A stretch of 64,000 nt of DNA, taken from JBEIFW01 sp046081125 (GTDB lineage Bacteria; Actinomycetota; Acidimicrobiia; Acidimicrobiales; Ilumatobacteraceae). The stretch is taken from positions 1 through 64,000 of the forward strand of contig JBJTVH010000068.1 of NCBI GenBank assembly GCA_046081125.1, in the 5' to 3' direction. Below, in pieces: positions 61,276 to 64,000 of the stretch. The translations under genes and the position numbers were made by a program. The first letter of the stretch is position 1, and each line of letters begins with the position of its first letter. Below the pieces are notes generated by a model. The model saw nothing but the letters and a program-made list of their open reading frames with translations, was not told the origin of the DNA and did no database searches.

Positions 61276-63231
61276 GTGATCGAGGAGCGACCGGGCTTGG
61301 CTGAGGCGAGCCTTCGGGCCGCGGCGCGCCACGACCTCGTGCTCCTTCTGCGCACCGGATCGGTGGCCTGGATGTCCGATGAGGCGCGCGCCGAGCTCGG
61401 CGACGTTACGAGCCTCGAAGAGCTCTACCTGCGCGTCCACCCCGATCATCGAAGCGTCATCGCCGCCGCCCGGCGCCGTATCCAGGACGGGCTGCCTGCG
61501 GGCCCCTACCTGGTCCGATTCCGCAGCGAGTCACGCGGCTGGCGGGAGTTCGACGTCGAGTTGATCGACGACCGGGCCGGACCGACGGGCGGGATCGTGG
61601 TACGCGTCCGGCCCCGGGTCGAAGCCCTGCTCGCCGCCCCAGCGGGGGCCGACGCGCTGGGGAACACCCCGATCCGAGCCGACGGCCTCCACGTCGTGAT
61701 CGGCCAGGACGACGTGGTCCGGTGGGAGACCCCGGCCGTGACCCGGTTGCTCGGTCGGAGCGCCATGGGTCAGCGCGTCGATGCGTTCCTGGCACCCGAC
61801 GAGCAGGCCCGCCGGCGGGCCGGAAACGTGTCCAACAGCCCGGTCTGGCGCATCCAGACGCTTGCGGGGGTTCGCTGGGTCGAGATCGAGTTCGTCGACG
61901 CACGCGACCGACCGGGGATCGAGGGCTGGCTGCTGTCGGGGTGGGACGTCACCCACCACGTCGAGGCGGAGCGCCGGCTGCTGCAGCTCACGCAGCGCGA
62001 CCCGCTCACCGGCCTGCCCAACCGCCTCGCCCTGCACGACGGCGACGCCAGCGGAACCGGGGCGCTGCTGTGCAACCTCGACCGTTTCGGCGAGGTGAAC
62101 GACCTGTTCGGGCGCGCGAGCGGCGACCGCATCCTCGTCGAGGTCGCCCGACGGATCCTGGCCGTCGCCGGCCGGGAGGGCACGGTCGTGCGGCCCGGCA
62201 GCGACGAGTTCGTCGTGCTCGCCGCCGGTGAGGTGCCCGAGCTGACAGCCTTGGCCGAACGCGTGCGGGATGCGGTCACCCAGCCGATCCGGCTCGACGA
62301 ACACCGGTCGGTCCATCTCGACGTCACGGTCGGGATCGCGTCCACCCGGACCGACGAGTCCCTGGAACAGATCGTGCTGCGCGCCTCGCACGCGCTCCTC
62401 GACGCCAAACAGCGACGGCGGCCGGTCAGCGCCTGGGACCGGACCATGGACGAGGCCCGCACCCAGCGACGGCGGCTGGTGCACGAACTCGAAGACGCAC
62501 TGCGCAATGGCGAGCTCGACGTGCATTTCCAGCCGGTGGTCGACACCGAGACCCGCCGGATCATCGGCGCCGAGGCGCTGCTGCGGTGGAACCACCCCAC
62601 GCTCGGATTGCGCGAGGCCTGGGAGTTCGTCGACACCGCCGAATCGAGCGGGCTCATGCCCGAACTGGGTCGCCGCATCCTCGAGCGCAGCCTTCGCCAG
62701 GCGGCCCGCTGGCCGCTGCCCGCAGCGTTCCGCCTGCGCGTGAACGCGTCGGCGACCCAGCTCACCGACCATGCCTTCGCCGACGACGTGCGCGCTGCGC
62801 TCCTCGTCTGTGGGCTCCCCCCGAACCGGCTCGGGCTCGAGATCACCGAGTCGACGTTGCTCCACGCCGAGGAGGCCGTCAGCAGCAACCTCGAGGCGCT
62901 GCGCGACCTCGGCGTCCGGATCGATGTCGACGACTTCGGGACGGGGTACTCGTCGCTGCTCTACCTCAAGCACCTCCCGGTCGACGGGATCAAAGTCGAC
63001 CGGTCCTTCGTGGCCGGTCTCGGTTCGGACGTCAAGGACGAAGCGATCGTCGACTCGATCGCGCTGCTCGCCGAGGGGCTCGGCCTCGACGTCTGCGGCG
63101 AGGGCGTCGAGCAGCCCGGCCAGCTCGAAGGCCTCCGCCGGCGCGGCATCCGGGCGGCCCAGGGTTGGCTGTTTTCTCGAGCGGTCGACGGCGACTCCTT
63201 CGCCGCCCTCCTCACCACCGGCACCGCCTGA
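61276..63231 (+). CDS. PAS-GGDEF-EAL protein, likely cyclic-di-GMP phosphodiesterase
   Basis: A 651-residue cytoplasmic signalling protein. Residues about 15-110 and 128-235 look like PAS-type sensors, the GGDEF domain spans about 240-395 and the EAL domain about 410-650. The GGDEF signature is degenerate (GSDEF at 308-312), so diguanylate synthesis is unlikely. The EAL site is intact: E433-ALLR, VNASATQL, EITES, D552-D553-FGTGYSS, K in GIKVDRSF and GEGVEQP. It therefore probably hydrolyses cyclic-di-GMP, with the GGDEF part as regulator. GTG start with GGAAGGCGGGG upstream. No membrane helices. Confidence 0.92.
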   Translation: MIEERPGLAEASLRAAARHDLVLLLRTGSVAWMSDEARAELGDVTSLEELYLRVHPDHRSVIAAARRRIQDGLPAGPYLVRFRSESRGWREFDVELIDDRAGPTGGIVVRVRPRVEALLAAPAGADALGNTPIRADGLHVVIGQDDVVRWETPAVTRLLGRSAMGQRVDAFLAPDEQARRRAGNVSNSPVWRIQTLAGVRWVEIEFVDARDRPGIEGWLLSGWDVTHHVEAERRLLQLTQRDPLTGLPNRLALHDGDASGTGALLCNLDRFGEVNDLFGRASGDRILVEVARRILAVAGREGTVVRPGSDEFVVLAAGEVPELTALAERVRDAVTQPIRLDEHRSVHLDVTVGIASTRTDESLEQIVLRASHALLDAKQRRRPVSAWDRTMDEARTQRRRLVHELEDALRNGELDVHFQPVVDTETRRIIGAEALLRWNHPTLGLREAWEFVDTAESSGLMPELGRRILERSLRQAARWPLPAAFRLRVNASATQLTDHAFADDVRAALLVCGLPPNRLGLEITESTLLHAEEAVSSNLEALRDLGVRIDVDDFGTGYSSLLYLKHLPVDGIKVDRSFVAGLGSDVKDEAIVDSIALLAEGLGLDVCGEGVEQPGQLEGLRRRGIRAAQGWLFSRAVDGDSFAALLTTGTA

Positions 63232-63297
63232 ACGCACCGCACGTGAGCGGTCCGGCACACCGGGCGCCTCGGCCGTGGCACCCGGGGGACGAATTGT

Positions 63298-63312
63298 TAC
63301 TATCGACGTAGT
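63298..63312 (+). promoter_or_regulatory. Candidate sufB promoter with inverted repeat
   Basis: A -10-like TACTAT (63298-63303) overlaps ACTA-N6-TAGT, a weak inverted repeat. It sits about 50 bases upstream of sufB. An iron-sulfur regulator such as SufR would fit functionally, but the motif is short and unproven. Confidence 0.35.
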
Positions 63313-63354
63313 GCAAATCCCTCGCACGGCCCCCGTTCCCAGGAGGACCGCTCC

Positions 63355-64000
63355 GTGAGCATCGCCGACCTCGACCTGTCCCGCTACAAGCTCGGATGGT
63401 CCGACGAGGAGGATTACGTCTTCAAGCCCGCCAAGGGCTTGGACGAAGGCGTCGTCGACCAGATGTCCTGGTGGAAGGGTGAGCCGAACTGGATGAAGCA
63501 GTTCCGGCTGCGCTCGCTGCGGACCTTCGAGCGCAAGCCGATGGCGCCGTGGTTCGCCGTGAACATGCCCGACATCGACTTCCAGGACATCTACTACTAC
63601 ATCAAGCCGACCGCCGAGCAGGTCGACGAGTGGGACGACCTGCCCGAGCAGATGAAGGCGACCTACGAGAAGCTCGGCATCCCGGAGGCGGAGCGCAAGT
63701 ACCTCGCCGGGGTCACGGCCCAATACGAGTCCGAGGTCGTCTACCACAAGAACCGGGAAGACCTGGAGGCCCAGGGAATCCTGTTCTGCGACATGGACAC
63801 TGCGGTGCGCGAATACCCCGAGCTGGTGAGGCAGTACTTCGGCACGGTGATTCCGCCCGGCGACAACAAGTTCTCGGCGCTCAACTCGGCGGTGTGGTCG
63901 GGCGGGTCGTTCATCTACGTGCCGCCGGGTGTCGAGTGCGAGATGCCGCTGCAGGCCTACTTCCGGATCAACTCCGAGAACGCCGGCCAGTTCGAGCGGA
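63355..64000 (+). CDS. sufB: Fe-S cluster assembly protein SufB, C-terminus outside window
   Basis: The first 215 codons of SufB, the scaffold of the SufBC2D iron-sulfur assembly complex. It begins MSIADLDLSRYKLGWSDEED and continues with SWWKGEPNWMKQFRLRSL, MPDIDFQDIYYYIKP and WSGGSFIYVPPGVE, all highly typical. The C-terminal half with the catalytic Cys and Glu lies past the right edge. The GTG start has AGGAGG eight bases upstream. In actinobacteria sufB leads the sufBDCS operon, so more suf genes probably follow. Confidence 0.96.
   Translation, partial: MSIADLDLSRYKLGWSDEEDYVFKPAKGLDEGVVDQMSWWKGEPNWMKQFRLRSLRTFERKPMAPWFAVNMPDIDFQDIYYYIKPTAEQVDEWDDLPEQMKATYEKLGIPEAERKYLAGVTAQYESEVVYHKNREDLEAQGILFCDMDTAVREYPELVRQYFGTVIPPGDNKFSALNSAVWSGGSFIYVPPGVECEMPLQAYFRINSENAGQFER

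Overview
This is a 64 kb, very GC-rich chromosomal window from an actinobacterium. The lineage evidence is a mycothiol-dependent formaldehyde dehydrogenase (MscR), a full-length bacterial Lhr helicase near a Nei-type glycosylase, a RipA-like NlpC/P60 hydrolase, two CIRCE operators before groES-groEL, and many GTG starts. The lipid, ring-oxidation and CoA gene load recalls Acidimicrobiia or related soil and aquatic actinobacteria, but that is an impression. I see no rRNA, tRNA, CRISPR array, insertion sequence or prophage. Coding density is very high. Only one stretch over 300 bases (about 25.72-26.03 kb) lacks an intact gene, and it holds a decayed YHYH-domain remnant.

Layout. 0-6.3 kb, minus strand: a phosphotransferase cut by the left edge, a cell-wall hydrolase, guaA, then a coupled set of a DUF1537 sugar-acid kinase, a PdxA-family dehydrogenase and an SDR, which looks like a four-carbon sugar-acid catabolic module. 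6.3-13.6 kb: a glycan module with a methyltransferase, two multi-pass GT-C-like membrane proteins, a sugar epimerase, a DegT aminotransferase, a GT2 glycosyltransferase and a small anchored protein. 13.6-18.9 kb: hydrolases, two Nudix enzymes, a PLP decarboxylase and a conserved-looking 50-residue protein. 18.9-21.1 kb: groES-groEL with operators and terminator. 21.1-23.9 kb: yceI/marR divergon, maf, dusB. 23.9-46.3 kb: oxidative and lipid catabolism, with a Baeyer-Villiger monooxygenase, desaturase, acyl-CoA dehydrogenase, nucleoside and folate enzymes, ferredoxin plus mscR, a TetR-linked dehydrogenase, arylsulfatase, an exported intradiol-dioxygenase-like lipoprotein, P450, molybdopterin oxidoreductase, threonine aldolase, an S4 protein, CaiB transferase, carboxylesterase and a large GT39-like protein. 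46.3-51.6 kb: a housekeeping operon nnr-alr-tsaE-tsaB-rimI-tsaD. 51.7-63.2 kb: an unusual tyrosine-phosphatase fusion, an SDR, adenosine deaminase, a Nei glycosylase, Lhr and a GGDEF/EAL protein. The window ends inside sufB.

Adjacent same-strand genes often overlap by 1 or 4 bases (GTGA, ATGA, TGATG), so translational coupling is common and decided many starts here. The most unusual gene is the 416-residue protein at 51.7-53.0 kb: a low-molecular-weight tyrosine phosphatase domain joined to a C-terminal half that resembles an APS kinase with its nucleotide-binding loop destroyed. Other points worth checking are the short DUF1537 kinase coupled to a PdxA2-like enzyme, the Asn-substituted epimerase active site, the double CIRCE/promoter arrangement, the YHYH remnant and the palindromes between yceI and marR.
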